NCBI RefSeq assembly: GCF_014207095.1
Contig: NZ_JACHBG010000003.1
Location: 124,001-188,000 of the forward strand
Length of the DNA: 64,000 nucleotides
DNA from: Martinezella lusitana
GTDB taxonomy: Bacteria; Pseudomonadota; Alphaproteobacteria; Rhizobiales; Rhizobiaceae
Direction of reading: 5' to 3'
Shown one piece after another: positions 26,733 through 36,111 of the stretch (position 1 is the first letter of the stretch; every line of letters starts with the position of its first letter). The notes under the pieces are model-generated. The model saw only the letters and a list, made by a program, of their open reading frames with translations. It searched no databases and had not been told where the DNA came from. Both the position numbers and the translations under genes were made by a program.

Positions 26733-27563
26733 TCAGAGCTGCAGCGACTGCCCATCAAAGGCGAAGAATGCTTCGGGGAAGCTCTTCTGCGCCTCGCGCT
26801 GCATGTCATCCAGCTCGCGGTCCGTGCGGCCGGGCGCATGATGAAACAGGGCGAGCCGCTTGGCGCCTGCCTTTTTGGCAAGCTTGATGCCTTGGTTCCA
26901 GGTGGAGTGACCGAAGCCCAGATATTTCGGCATTTCCGCTTCGATGTAAGTTGCGTCGTATATGGCAAGATCGGCATCGGCCATCAAAGCGAGCGCAGCC
27001 TCATCAAGCTGACCGTCGGTGTGCTCGGTATCATAGACCATCGCGATCACCCGGCCGGACCATTCGATGCGATAGCCGATGCAGCCGCCCGGATGGTTGA
27101 GGCGGGTCGTATGCATGACGATGCCCGGATGCGGTTTCAGCGTATCGCCAGCAGCAAAATCGCGAAAATTCATGGTGGCACGACAGATGTCAGGTTCGAC
27201 CGGGAACCATGGCGGCCGCATGAACTGGCCGATCAGCTGCCGTGTCGTCGTCTTGCCGGCGAGGTGGCCGGACCAGAGATCGACGCTGACGCGCGGATCA
27301 TAGATGGCGTTGAAGAATGGCAGGCCGATAATGTGATCGTAGTGCGAATGCGTGAAGAAGAGATCGATGTTACGAACCCCTTCCTTGGCAAGAAATGCGG
27401 CCGCTTCGCGCAAACCGGTTCCCGCGTCGAACAGTATGTGCCTGCCTGCGTGTCTTAACTCAATGCACGACGTATTACCGCCGTACCGCTCAAACTCCGG
27501 ACCCGACACGGGGATGCTCCCCCGAACGCCCCAGAATTTAAGCTCGAAACTATCGTTGTTCAT
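26733..27563 (-). CDS. Metallo-beta-lactamase fold hydrolase
   Basis: The 276-residue protein contains the zinc motif THSHYDH (His72, His74, Asp76, His77), later His residues in LNHPGG and LFHHAP, and YDTEH. ILFDAGTGLR near residue 43 is typical of the PhnP/RNase Z-like group, which acts on phosphodiesters including cyclic nucleotides. A phosphodiesterase role would fit the cyclases nearby, but the sequence does not prove it. It converges with the deacetylase gene (35 bases). The ribosome site is weak. Confidence 0.83.
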   Translation of the reverse strand: MNNDSFELKFWGVRGSIPVSGPEFERYGGNTSCIELRHAGRHILFDAGTGLREAAAFLAKEGVRNIDLFFTHSHYDHIIGLPFFNAIYDPRVSVDLWSGHLAGKTTTRQLIGQFMRPPWFPVEPDICRATMNFRDFAAGDTLKPHPGIVMHTTRLNHPGGCIGYRIEWSGRVIAMVYDTEHTDGQLDEAALALMADADLAIYDATYIEAEMPKYLGFGHSTWNQGIKLAKKAGAKRLALFHHAPGRTDRELDDMQREAQKSFPEAFFAFDGQSLQL

Positions 27564-27600
27564 AGAAGTTTTTACACCATTCCCCTTTCGGTCAAAAAAA

Positions 27601-27648
27601 GCACACTTTTGCTGTCATGCGAAGCCAGCATTTTTCAAAAGTGGTGCG
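27601..27648. promoter_or_regulatory. Inverted repeat upstream of the metallo-hydrolase gene
   Basis: GCACACTTTTG (27601-27611) is matched by CAAAAGTGGTGC (27637-27648), with inner GCTG/CAGC arms. It lies 38-85 bases before the start of the minus-strand hydrolase and could be an operator or leader hairpin. No known protein is assigned. Confidence 0.4.
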
Positions 27649-27826
27649 GAGGTGAAAACTGGATCTCTTCGTTCGGCCTGTGCGACTCCTCGAACGAGCC
27701 CGCGCGGCACACCGCACAGATCTAATATAGGTATGCGATGACAAAATAGATAAGGGCCGTCAAAGCCCTCATATGCAACCGGTTTTGCAGGCGCCCGCTC
27801 GCCGTCGGGGGCTGATAAGGTAAGGC

Positions 27827-28354
27827 TTACAGCGTAGCCGCCGATCGGGCAGCCTGTTCATAATAGCCCGACAATGCCCTAAGATGCGAGGCGATGTCGG
27901 AAAGGCCATCTTGCGACAGGCCGGAGACCTTGGTTGCCTCCACCAGCAGTCGCTCGCGAATTTCGGTATAGCGCTTCAGCGCGTCCAGACCCTTGTCGGT
28001 CACGTGGATCGTCTTTTCCTTGCCGGCCTTGCCGCTCTTGACCAAGCCCGCCGCTTCTAGCTTCTTGATGGCGTAATTGGCCACATGCGTATCCTCGATG
28101 TCGAGGACGAGGCAGAGATCGGCAAGCGTCTTCGGTCGATCGCGATGGCGCACCGAATGAATGATGAGGATTTCGACCGGAGAAAGGCCAGGCACGCCGG
28201 CAGCCGCCATGCAGCGGACCAGCCAGCGATTGAACGCATGGGAAAAGAGGATCGATCCATATTCGAGCTCGGACAAGGCCGGCGAGCTACCATCCGCCAG
28301 ATGGGCCGACGAGACGATCAAATCGCGCGGTCTACTCTTTTCCTCGGACGTCAC
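27827..28354 (-). CDS. MarR-type winged-helix transcriptional regulator
   Basis: The 175-residue protein has a MarR-like core: LSPVEILIIHSVRHRDRPKTL, then the recognition region IEDTHVANYAIKKLEAAGLV and the wing KEKTIHVTDKG. The start is GTG at 28354, chosen because aaggag lies seven bases upstream. It follows the 5-oxoprolinase gene by 85 bases on the same strand, so it is probably co-transcribed and may control that operon in response to a substrate. Members of this group occur next to hydantoinase genes. Confidence 0.87.
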   Translation of the reverse strand: MTSEEKSRPRDLIVSSAHLADGSSPALSELEYGSILFSHAFNRWLVRCMAAAGVPGLSPVEILIIHSVRHRDRPKTLADLCLVLDIEDTHVANYAIKKLEAAGLVKSGKAGKEKTIHVTDKGLDALKRYTEIRERLLVEATKVSGLSQDGLSDIASHLRALSGYYEQAARSAATL

Positions 28355-28439
28355 CTGAAAACTCCTTCGAACGGATCAAGGCATCTGCAGACTAATTGAG
28401 CCGAGCAACCAATGGGTGCGAGGCTCTCGCATTGCGTTC

Positions 28440-31400
28440 CTAGTTGTCCCGCTTTCCGTAACCGCCGCCTGTGGGGGTCACAACGGTAAAGGCTTCACCT
28501 GCTTCAAGCACAGTATGGGCCGAACCGATCAGTTCATCGATCTTGCCATCGTTGCGGCGGACGTAGTTGCGGCCCGTCTGACCCGCTTCACCGCCCTTGA
28601 CGCCGAAAGGCGCCACGCGCCGATGGCCGGACAGGATGGCGAATTCGAGCTTTTCGCGCGTGCGGATCGTGCGCTGGGTACCGTTGCCGGAATTCCACTT
28701 CCCGCGCCCGCCCGAATTCGGACGAATGTGGAAATCCTCCAGCACGACCGGAAAGCGCGTCTCAAGGATTTCGGGGTCGGTCAGGCGCGAATTGGTCATG
28801 TGCGTGTGAACTGCATCGGCGCCATTGAAGCCTGGGCCTGCCGGCGCGCCGGAGCAGATCGTCTCGTAATATTGATAGGCGTCGTTGCCGAAGGTCAGAT
28901 TGTTCATCGTCCCTTGCGCTGCGGCAAGCGCCTCGACAGCACCAAACAGGCAGTTGGTCACGGCCTGGCTGACTTCGACATTGCCGGCGACGACTGCGGC
29001 CGGATATTTCGGCGTCAGCATCGTGCCTTCGGGGATGATGATACGGATCGGCCTCAGGCAGCCGGCATTCATCGGAATATCCGCCACAACGAGAACCCGG
29101 AAGACATAGAGCACGGCGGCGCGCGTGACCGGCTGCGGCGCATTGAAATTATCCGGGCGCTGTGCAGACGTGCCGGTGAAATCGACCGTCGCCTCCCGCT
29201 TGTCCTTGTCGATCGAGATCTTGACGACGATCTTGCAGCCCTGATCCATCTCATAGCTGAACTCGCCATCCGACAGACGATCGAGAACGCGGCGCACGCT
29301 TTCGGCCGCGTTATCCTGAACGTGACTCATATAGGCGTCGACGACATCTTCGCCGAACAGCGCAATCATCTTCTTGAGCTCGGCAACGCCCTTTTCGTTG
29401 GCGGCGACCTGGGCCTTCAGATCATTGATGTTCTGCGCAAGCGTGCGCACCGGATAGCGCGCGCCCGTCAAAAGCTTGGTAAGCTCCGCTTCACAGAACC
29501 GGCCACGATCGAGCAGCTTGAAATTGTCGATATAGACGCCTTCCTCCTCGATGTGCGTCGCAAGCGGCGACATCGATCCCGGCGAAATACCGCCGATGTC
29601 GGCGTGATGGCCGCGGCTGGCGACCCAGAAACGAATCTTCTGACCGGCATCGTCGAAGACAGGGGTGCAGACGGTCAGATCGGGCAGATGTGTGCCGCCA
29701 TTGTAGGGGGCGTTGATCAGAAAGACGTCGCCGGGATGGATGACGGCGTTTTCGCGGATTGCCGTTGCCACCGACGCATCCATGGAGCCGAGATGAACCG
29801 GCATATGCGGTGCGTTGGCGACCAGATTGCCTTCGGCATCGAAGACGGCACAGGAGAAATCCAGCCGCTCCTTGATGTTAACCGAATAGGCGGTGTTCTG
29901 CAGCGTCATGCCCATCTGCTCGGCGATCGACATGAAGAGATTGTTGAAGATCTCCAGCATGACGGGATCGGCCTTGGTGCCGATGGCATTGCGCTCGGGC
30001 AGCGCCTTGATGCGCTTGAGGACAATATGATCCTTGGCGGTCAACTGCGCCTGCCAGCCGTCCTCGATGACAATCGTCTGGTTCGGCTCGATGATGATAG
30101 CCGGGCCGGTCACGGTCTGGCCGGGCTTGATCGCCTGGCGCAAGACAACGGCTGCGCCGTGGCTTTCACCGCCCGAATAGAAAGCGGTACGCTTCGCGGC
30201 CTGCGCCTCGCCCTCGGCTGAGGCCTCCAACTCGATTGCGATATCGGCAGCTGCGCCACCGATCGTTTCGATTTCCACTGCCTCGACCACCAAGGGCTTG
30301 TCTTCAGCAACAAAGCCGAAACGGCGCTTGTGCAGCGTCTCGAACTGGCTGCGCAGCCGTGCCGGAGTGTCCGCTTCCGGGAAGGTCGTCTCCACCGCCA
30401 GCAGGGTATCCGTGCCGGCGTAGCGGATATGGGCGCGCTGGACCGTCTTGATCTCGTTCGTTGCAACACCCTGCGCTTCCAGCTCGGGCACGCATTCGCG
30501 GCGCAATTCGTTGCCAAGGCCCGCAATGGCGGCGGGTGCGGCATCATCGAGCGGAACACCAAGCGCCTTCTGGCGCGTTGCCCTGATATCGGCAAGTCCC
30601 ATGCCGTAGGCCGAGAGAAGGCCGGACATAGGATGCAGAAGGATGCTTTTCATGCCGAGCGCGTCGGCAACCAGGCAGGCGTGCTGCCCGCCGGCGCCGC
30701 CGAAGCAGTTCAGCGCATAGCGCGTCACGTCATAGCCGCGCTGCACCGAGATCTTCTTGATCGCCTCGACCATATTGGCGACGGCGATGCGGATGAAGCC
30801 ATCGGCCACATCTTCGGGGCTGCGGCCATCACCTATCTCGGCTGCAAGCGCTGCGAACTTGGCGCGCACCGTCTTGACGTCGAGCGGCTGATCCTGGTTT
30901 GGCCCGAAAATGGAGGGGAAGAATTCCGGCAGCAGCTTGCCGGCCATAACGTTGGCGTCGGTGACGGCCAGCGGTCCGCCATTGCGGTAGCAAGCAGGTC
31001 CCGGAAAAGCGCCGGCCGAATCCGGACCGACACGGAAGCGATCGCCATCGAAATGCAGGATCGAGCCGCCGCCCGCCGCAACGGTATGGATCAGCATCAT
31101 CGGCGCGCGAACGCGCACGCCGGCCACTTCTGTTTCAAAAGCGCGCTCATATTCGCCGTCGAAATGCGCCACGTCCGTCGAGGTGCCGCCCATGTCGAAG
31201 CCGATGACATTGGCGAAGCCGGCCTGTTCGCCGGTCTTCGCAAGACCGACCACGCCGCCGGCCGGACCGGAAAGGATGGCGTCCTTGCCCTGAAACATGT
31301 CGGCAGCCGTCAACCCGCCTGAGGACATCATGAACATGACGCGCGCGCCGGTGCGCTCGACATCAAGCTCGTCGCAGACCTGGCCGATATAGCGGCCGAG

Positions 31401-32066
31401 CACCGGCGAGAGATAGGCGTCGATGACGGCTGTATCGCCGCGACCGACGAGCTTGATCAGCGGCGAGACCTCGTGGCTGACGGAGACCTGCTCGAAGCCG
31501 ATGGACCTTGCGATTTTAGCAACAGCTGCCTCATGAGCCGGGAACTTGTAGGCATGCATGAAGACGATGGCGACTGAGCGATACCCCTTGGCGAGAAGCT
31601 CGCGCAGCGCCGCCTCGGCGGCTTTTTCATTCAGAGCGAGCTCGACCGTGCCGTCAGCAAGCACGCGCTCGTCGATCTCGACGACATCTTCGTAGAGCGC
31701 TTCCGGCTTGACGATCTCGGTCGCAAAGATCTTCTTGCGCTCCTGATAACCGATACGCAGAGCGTCGCGGAAGCCCTTCGTCGTCACCAGCGCAAGGCGT
31801 TCGCCCTTGCGCTCGAGCAACGCATTGGTGGCGACCGTTGTGCCCATGCGGACCTCACCGATTGCGCCTTCGGGAACCGGCTCGCCCTTGCCCAGACCGA
31901 GATGGAGACGGATACCGTGAACGGCCGCGTCGCGATAGGCCTCGGGATTTTCCGACAGCACCTTGCGGGCATGGAGAGCGCCAGACGGATCACGCCCGAC
32001 GACGTCGGTAAAAGTACCGCCGCGATCGATCCAGAAATCCCAACGACTCGAAGTGTTCTCCGACAA
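28440..32066 (-). CDS. 5-oxoprolinase/hydantoinase, fused HyuA-HyuB
   Basis: The 1208-residue protein joins both subunits of the family. The HyuA half begins [16 protein letters not shown] and contains [20 protein letters not shown]. The HyuB half starts near residue 690 ([20 protein letters not shown]) and continues to GGGYGKRDN at the end. The length matches ATP-dependent 5-oxoprolinases, which open L-pyroglutamate to glutamate; hydantoin substrates are an alternative. The start is TTG at 32066: tggagg lies five bases before it and no nearby ATG fits the conserved N-terminus. The enzyme is cytoplasmic. A MarR-type regulator follows. Confidence 0.92.
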   Translation of the reverse strand: MSENTSSRWDFWIDRGGTFTDVVGRDPSGALHARKVLSENPEAYRDAAVHGIRLHLGLGKGEPVPEGAIGEVRMGTTVATNALLERKGERLALVTTKGFRDALRIGYQERKKIFATEIVKPEALYEDVVEIDERVLADGTVELALNEKAAEAALRELLAKGYRSVAIVFMHAYKFPAHEAAVAKIARSIGFEQVSVSHEVSPLIKLVGRGDTAVIDAYLSPVLGRYIGQVCDELDVERTGARVMFMMSSGGLTAADMFQGKDAILSGPAGGVVGLAKTGEQAGFANVIGFDMGGTSTDVAHFDGEYERAFETEVAGVRVRAPMMLIHTVAAGGGSILHFDGDRFRVGPDSAGAFPGPACYRNGGPLAVTDANVMAGKLLPEFFPSIFGPNQDQPLDVKTVRAKFAALAAEIGDGRSPEDVADGFIRIAVANMVEAIKKISVQRGYDVTRYALNCFGGAGGQHACLVADALGMKSILLHPMSGLLSAYGMGLADIRATRQKALGVPLDDAAPAAIAGLGNELRRECVPELEAQGVATNEIKTVQRAHIRYAGTDTLLAVETTFPEADTPARLRSQFETLHKRRFGFVAEDKPLVVEAVEIETIGGAAADIAIELEASAEGEAQAAKRTAFYSGGESHGAAVVLRQAIKPGQTVTGPAIIIEPNQTIVIEDGWQAQLTAKDHIVLKRIKALPERNAIGTKADPVMLEIFNNLFMSIAEQMGMTLQNTAYSVNIKERLDFSCAVFDAEGNLVANAPHMPVHLGSMDASVATAIRENAVIHPGDVFLINAPYNGGTHLPDLTVCTPVFDDAGQKIRFWVASRGHHADIGGISPGSMSPLATHIEEEGVYIDNFKLLDRGRFCEAELTKLLTGARYPVRTLAQNINDLKAQVAANEKGVAELKKMIALFGEDVVDAYMSHVQDNAAESVRRVLDRLSDGEFSYEMDQGCKIVVKISIDKDKREATVDFTGTSAQRPDNFNAPQPVTRAAVLYVFRVLVVADIPMNAGCLRPIRIIIPEGTMLTPKYPAAVVAGNVEVSQAVTNCLFGAVEALAAAQGTMNNLTFGNDAYQYYETICSGAPAGPGFNGADAVHTHMTNSRLTDPEILETRFPVVLEDFHIRPNSGGRGKWNSGNGTQRTIRTREKLEFAILSGHRRVAPFGVKGGEAGQTGRNYVRRNDGKIDELIGSAHTVLEAGEAFTVVTPTGGGYGKRDN

Positions 32067-32104
32067 ATCCGCCTCCAGCAGAACGACGCAACGATGATAA
32101 TATA

Positions 32105-32133
32105 TCGATAAATCGTCAACGTTTTGTCGTCAA
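32105..32133 (-). promoter_or_regulatory. Candidate promoter of the 5-oxoprolinase operon
   Basis: On the minus strand TTGACG (32133-32128) is followed after 17 bases by TATCGA (32110-32105), and a second TTGACG copy starts 14 bases further on. The spacing fits a sigma-70 promoter about 40 bases before the TTG start. The stretch is markedly AT-rich. Confidence 0.4.
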
Positions 32134-32199
32134 TATGAATTCCCAATGGCGAGCACCATCGACAGGTTTTGTCAGTATAATCCTTTGTTCGAATGCGCC

Positions 32200-32592
32200 C
32201 TACCCCTCCGAGCGGCCCGCCGCCTCACGATCGCGCTCATATCGCCTCGCGAGCGGAAACGCGGGCAGCCAGGCTTCGCGTCGAACTGTCCAGAGTTCGT
32301 AAGTCGGTGTCAGCTGATCCGAAGCATCGAGTGACCCGAGATTGATTTCGATTTCATCTGCGCTTCGTGAAAAGACAGACGAGCCGCAATGGGGACAGAA
32401 AAACCGACCCGCATAGTTCCTCGTCTCGCCTTCGATCATCACCGCATCCTCGGGAAAGATCGCGGAGGCGTGAAACAGCGCACCATGGAACTTCCGGCAG
32501 TCGAGACAGTGGCAGATGCCGACCCGATACGGGCGCCCCGCCGCCACAAATCTCACTTTGCCGCACAGGCAGCCGCCGGTGAATCGGTCCAT
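32200..32592 (-). CDS. GFA family (CENP-V/DUF636) zinc protein
   Basis: The 130-residue protein has the cysteine pattern of the glutathione-dependent formaldehyde-activating family: GGCLCGKVRF near the start, ICHCLDCRKFHG and FFCPHCGSSVF. These cysteines bind zinc. Most members have no proven substrate, so formaldehyde is not claimed. The ATG has aagggg nearby. It lies between the transporter operon and the 5-oxoprolinase gene, on the same strand as both, with gaps of 117 and 133 bases. Confidence 0.88.
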   Translation of the reverse strand: MDRFTGGCLCGKVRFVAAGRPYRVGICHCLDCRKFHGALFHASAIFPEDAVMIEGETRNYAGRFFCPHCGSSVFSRSADEIEINLGSLDASDQLTPTYELWTVRREAWLPAFPLARRYERDREAAGRSEG

Positions 32593-32709
32593 GTCGCACC
32601 CCTTTTTGACATCAAACAGGCGGAATGTTTACGACAAGCGGAACAGTCACCGCAATTGCACCATCGCTAGGCCGTGCTGCTATTATACGGCCGGAAACGG
32701 CGGCACGCG

Positions 32710-33426
32710 CTAGTGCAATCCGCCGACGCCAAGCAGGCGCTCCACGGCCTGATGATCCGCGGTAAGCGCCTCGGGCGTGCCCTTCCAGGCAAGCCGCCCG
32801 CGCTCCAGAATGATGACGTCACTGGCAAAGTCGAGCGCGCTTTGAATGCGCTGCTCCACGAGAAGGATGGTCATATCGCCGGTTTCGGCGAGCTTTGTAA
32901 AGGCCGCCATCAGCTCCTCGCAAATGACGGGGGCAAGCCCTTCCAGGGGTTCGTCGAGAAGCAGTACCGAGGGACGGCCGAGGATCGTGCGAGCGGTCGA
33001 CAACATCTGTTGCTCACCGCCGGAAAGCTGGCCGCCGAGGTTTCGGCGGCGCTCATTCAGGCGCGGGAACATGTCGTAGGCTTCCTGCAGGGCGCTCTTC
33101 GGCCGACCTTTCAGCCCAACGGAAAGATTTTCCTCAACCGTCAGCGTCGGAAAGACGTCGCGCGTCTGCGGCACGTAGCCGAGGCCCTGATGGGCGCGTC
33201 TGGCACTTGGCAAACCGGCAATTTCAGCCGAGCCAAGCCGGATGCGGCCATCATAGCGCCGTGTCTGACCGGCAAGCGTCGCAAGCAGCGTGCTCTTGCC
33301 CATGCCGTTGCGCCCAAGCACGGCAAGCCGGCCGCCGGCCGGCACCGAGAAGGAGACGCCTTCCAGCACGCGCGTCGGGCCATAACCGGCCGACAGATTT
33401 TCGACTTCAAGCGGCGTGGCCGGCAT
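32710..33426 (-). CDS. Branched-chain-type ABC transporter ATPase, LivF family (probably protocatechuate)
   Basis: The 238-residue ATPase has LGRNGMGKSTLL (Walker A), LSGGEQQML (signature) and LLLDEPLEGLAP (Walker B), the LivF variant. It overlaps the LivG-type gene by 20 bases; I start at ATG 33426 with gggag upstream rather than at 33465. It is last in a five-gene operon that begins next to pcaB and carries a PcaQ-type box in front, so it likely corresponds to part of the S. meliloti PcaMNVWX protocatechuate transporter rather than an amino acid system. Confidence 0.9.
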   Translation of the reverse strand: MPATPLEVENLSAGYGPTRVLEGVSFSVPAGGRLAVLGRNGMGKSTLLATLAGQTRRYDGRIRLGSAEIAGLPSARRAHQGLGYVPQTRDVFPTLTVEENLSVGLKGRPKSALQEAYDMFPRLNERRRNLGGQLSGGEQQMLSTARTILGRPSVLLLDEPLEGLAPVICEELMAAFTKLAETGDMTILLVEQRIQSALDFASDVIILERGRLAWKGTPEALTADHQAVERLLGVGGLH

Positions 33427-34171
33427 TGGCGTAGCTCCCAAGATAGGCTTCGCGCACACGCGCATCCTGTGTCACGTCTTTCGGCGAACCGTCGAAGATG
33501 ATCGTGCCGGCCGCCAGCACGACGACGCGCTTGGCGAAGCGGAAGACCAGATCCATATCGTGCTCGATCATCAACACGGCGAGATCGGCAGGCAGATCGG
33601 CGAGCGCCTTCTCGATCCGGCCAGTATCGCTTTGCGGCACGCCTGCGGCCGGTTCGTCAAGCAGCAATATTTTCGGCTTCAAGGCCATAGCGACGGCAAT
33701 TTCGAGCAGCCGCTGCTGGCCATAGGCAATCTCGCTGACTCTGCGATGCGCCAACCCGGCAAGGCCGAGCGTACCGAGCAGCTCGTCCGTTTCCTCCATG
33801 ACGTCACGCATGGCGAGAAAATTGCCGAACATGCGGCCGAAGCGGCCTGTCCGCTGCAACACCGCCATGCCGACATGCTCGGCGGGGGTCATGTCCTGAA
33901 ACAGTCGCGTCACCTGGAATGACCGCACCAGGCCGCGCCTGACGCGGCCGATGGCATCGACCTTGTTGACGTTTTGCCCGGCGATGCGAACCTCGCCTGA
34001 GTCAGCCGGCAGATTGCCCGTGACGAGATTGACGAAGCTGGTCTTGCCGGCGCCGTTCGGCCCGATCAAGGCGACACGGTCGCCCGGCGCCATCGACAGG
34101 GTGACACCATTGGTGACGGTCAGCCCGCCGAAAGCTTTCCTGAGATTGTCGACCTCGAAAATCGCGCTCAT
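33407..34171 (-). CDS. Branched-chain-type ABC transporter ATPase, LivG family (probably protocatechuate)
   Basis: The 254-residue ATPase shows IGPNGAGKTSFVN (Walker A), a LivG-type signature region EIAYGQQRLLEIA in place of LSGGQ and LLLDEPAAGVP (Walker B). It pairs with the LivF-type protein to drive the two permeases. The start ATG overlaps the permease stop as ATGA, so synthesis is coupled. By operon order it would be one of PcaW/PcaX; the exact letter is not certain. Confidence 0.9.
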   Translation of the reverse strand: MSAIFEVDNLRKAFGGLTVTNGVTLSMAPGDRVALIGPNGAGKTSFVNLVTGNLPADSGEVRIAGQNVNKVDAIGRVRRGLVRSFQVTRLFQDMTPAEHVGMAVLQRTGRFGRMFGNFLAMRDVMEETDELLGTLGLAGLAHRRVSEIAYGQQRLLEIAVAMALKPKILLLDEPAAGVPQSDTGRIEKALADLPADLAVLMIEHDMDLVFRFAKRVVVLAAGTIIFDGSPKDVTQDARVREAYLGSYANAGHAA

Positions 34172-35175
34172 GCCCGTGCCTCCCGGCGGCGAGCCACATA
34201 GGCGACGGCAGTGCCATAAATACCCTTAGGCGCAAAGAGAACCACGAGGATCAACAGCGCGCCGACGATGGTCAGCCAATGGAAGGGATTGGCGGCGGAA
34301 ACATAATCCTCGAACAGCATGAAGATCAGCGTGCCGACAAGTGCCCCAAACAGGGAGCCCGTACCACCGAGCACAAGCATGACAAGGGCCTCGGCCGATT
34401 GTGTGAAGGACAGGCTGTCAAGGCCGACCACCTGCGTCGAGATCGCGTTCAAGGCGCCGCCGACGCCGGCAACTGCACCGGAAATAACATACATCTTGAT
34501 CAGCGCCACTTTCGGCGACGCCCCCATTGCGCGAATGCGCAAAGGATCCTGCCGGATACCGCGGCACAGCATGCCGAAGGGCGAGCGCACGAGAATGCGC
34601 AGGAGCATAAGGACGATCAGCAGTAGGACGACAGCGTAGATGTAGGCCGTATGCCCATAGAGATCGAATTCGAAACTGCCGAACAATGGATTCGGAGCGA
34701 TGCCGGACAGGCCGTCGCTGCCACCGGTCCAGCTCGAAGCCTTGTTGGCGAACTCGTGAAAGAGATAGATCAGCGCGATCGAAAGCACGAGTTGCGGCAA
34801 ACCATGCGCCCTCAGGATGACGACGGAACAGACCAGTCCCGCGACCGCGCCGCCGAGGATGCCGGCAAGCGTCATCAAGAGAGGATCGCTGATGCCGTAA
34901 TGCGCCGACACAATGCCAGCGGCGTAAGCGCCGGCGCCGAAGAGGGCGGCATGACCGAGCGTCGCTACCCCAGAATAGCCGGTGACCAGATCAAGCGACA
35001 GGACCAGCAGGGCAATCGCGATCAGTCGCGTCAGAAGAGCGAGGTTATCGGGAAACAGGATGTAGCCGGCAGCGGCCAGCACTGCGATCACGGCAACCGC
35101 AATCATATCCTGTCCAAGAGTACGATGTCTGGTCACGGCAGGAATGGCCTCTCTTTCCAGGGTCGTCAGCGCCAT
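34168..35175 (-). CDS. Branched-chain-type ABC transporter permease, LivM family (probably protocatechuate)
   Basis: The 335-residue membrane protein has about nine hydrophobic segments and the LivM motif SLDLVTGYSGVATLGHAALF, then the coupling region IRQDPLRIRAMGASPKVALIK. It lies one base after the LivH-type stop and overlaps the next gene by four bases. It should form the inner-membrane channel together with the LivH-type protein. Confidence 0.91.
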   Translation of the reverse strand: MALTTLEREAIPAVTRHRTLGQDMIAVAVIAVLAAAGYILFPDNLALLTRLIAIALLVLSLDLVTGYSGVATLGHAALFGAGAYAAGIVSAHYGISDPLLMTLAGILGGAVAGLVCSVVILRAHGLPQLVLSIALIYLFHEFANKASSWTGGSDGLSGIAPNPLFGSFEFDLYGHTAYIYAVVLLLIVLMLLRILVRSPFGMLCRGIRQDPLRIRAMGASPKVALIKMYVISGAVAGVGGALNAISTQVVGLDSLSFTQSAEALVMLVLGGTGSLFGALVGTLIFMLFEDYVSAANPFHWLTIVGALLILVVLFAPKGIYGTAVAYVARRREARA

Positions 35176-35176
35176 C

Positions 35177-36040
35177 TTACTTCATCCTCCCGGCAAAGCC
35201 GCGCGGGAAGACGCAGACGATGGCAATGACGGCCAGATAGAAGAAAAACTCGCCATATTCGGGCATGAGGTAACGGCCGGTCGTGTCGATACAGCCGAGG
35301 ATGAGGCAGGCAAGCAGCGCGCCGGAAATGGAGCCGGCACCGCCCACCGAGACGACGACGAGAAAGGTCACCATGTAACGCAAGGCATAATAGGGTTCGA
35401 CCGGCAGCAGTTCAGCGCCGACGACGCCCCCGAAAGCGGCAAGGCCGACGGCAATGGCAAAGCTGACGGCGTAGACGATTTCGGTACGCACGCCGAGAGC
35501 CGCCGCCATCGAGGCATTGTCAACGGAGGCGCGCAGCTTGACGCCGAACGATGTCTTCTCGATCGTGAACCACAGTGCCAGAGCGACGATCAGGCCGCAG
35601 ACGATTGCGAAGATGCGATGCGTGCCGATGGTGCGGAAGCCGAGATCGACCGAGCCTTGAAGTTCGCCCGGCAGCGGTATGGTCTTCAGCGTCGGACCGA
35701 AGACGTAGTTGGCGATGCCGATGATGCAGAAGGTGATGCCAATCGTCATCAGCACCTGCGTCAACTCCGGCGCCCCGTAGATGCGCCGATAAAGCAGACG
35801 CTCGATCGGGATGGAGATAATGACCGTGCCGACCACGGCCAAGAGTACGGCCGCACCATAGCCCAGACCGAGATCACGCGCCGCATAGGAGGCGATGTAG
35901 CCACCGATCATGGCGAAGGCACCATGCGCGAGGTTGACGACGCGCATCAGCCCCATGGTGACGGAGAGGCCGATGGAGATGACGAACAGCACCATGCCGT
36001 AAGCGAGGGCATCGACTGCTATGCTGAGCACGGTTTGCAT
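35177..36040 (-). CDS. Branched-chain-type ABC transporter permease, LivH family (probably protocatechuate)
   Basis: The 287-residue permease begins MQTVLSIAVDALAYGMVLFV and carries LivH features: VTMGLMRVVNLAHGAFAMIG and the coupling loop ASVDNASMAAALGVRTEIVY. I start at ATG 36040. The longer frame (GTG 36103) would translate a perfect inverted repeat that lies between this gene and the binding-protein gene, so it is unlikely. Confidence 0.9.
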   Translation of the reverse strand: MQTVLSIAVDALAYGMVLFVISIGLSVTMGLMRVVNLAHGAFAMIGGYIASYAARDLGLGYGAAVLLAVVGTVIISIPIERLLYRRIYGAPELTQVLMTIGITFCIIGIANYVFGPTLKTIPLPGELQGSVDLGFRTIGTHRIFAIVCGLIVALALWFTIEKTSFGVKLRASVDNASMAAALGVRTEIVYAVSFAIAVGLAAFGGVVGAELLPVEPYYALRYMVTFLVVVSVGGAGSISGALLACLILGCIDTTGRYLMPEYGEFFFYLAVIAIVCVFPRGFAGRMK

Positions 36041-36072
36041 TGAAATCGCTGGTCCGGTTGTTGAGGCGTCTC

Positions 36073-36102
36073 TGTCGTCACCCACTCGAGCGGGTGACGA
36101 CA
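36073..36102 (-). promoter_or_regulatory. Hairpin between binding-protein and permease genes
   Basis: TGTCGTCACCC (36073-36083) pairs perfectly with GGGTGACGACA (36092-36102) around an 8-base loop, ten bases after the binding-protein stop codon. Such hairpins between a binding protein and its permeases often stabilise the upstream mRNA or partly stop transcription, giving more binding protein. That role is inferred; there is no T-run. Confidence 0.65.
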
Positions 36103-36111
36103 CAGGAGCGC

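Noticed and set aside
28416-30221. A 601-codon plus-strand open frame
   Set aside because: Fully antisense to the 5-oxoprolinase/hydantoinase gene, which has clear family motifs; the antisense product has none.
32670-32692. GGCCGT/ACGGCC inverted repeat after the LivF-type gene
   Set aside because: Possible terminator, but only six base pairs, an 11-base loop and no T-run.
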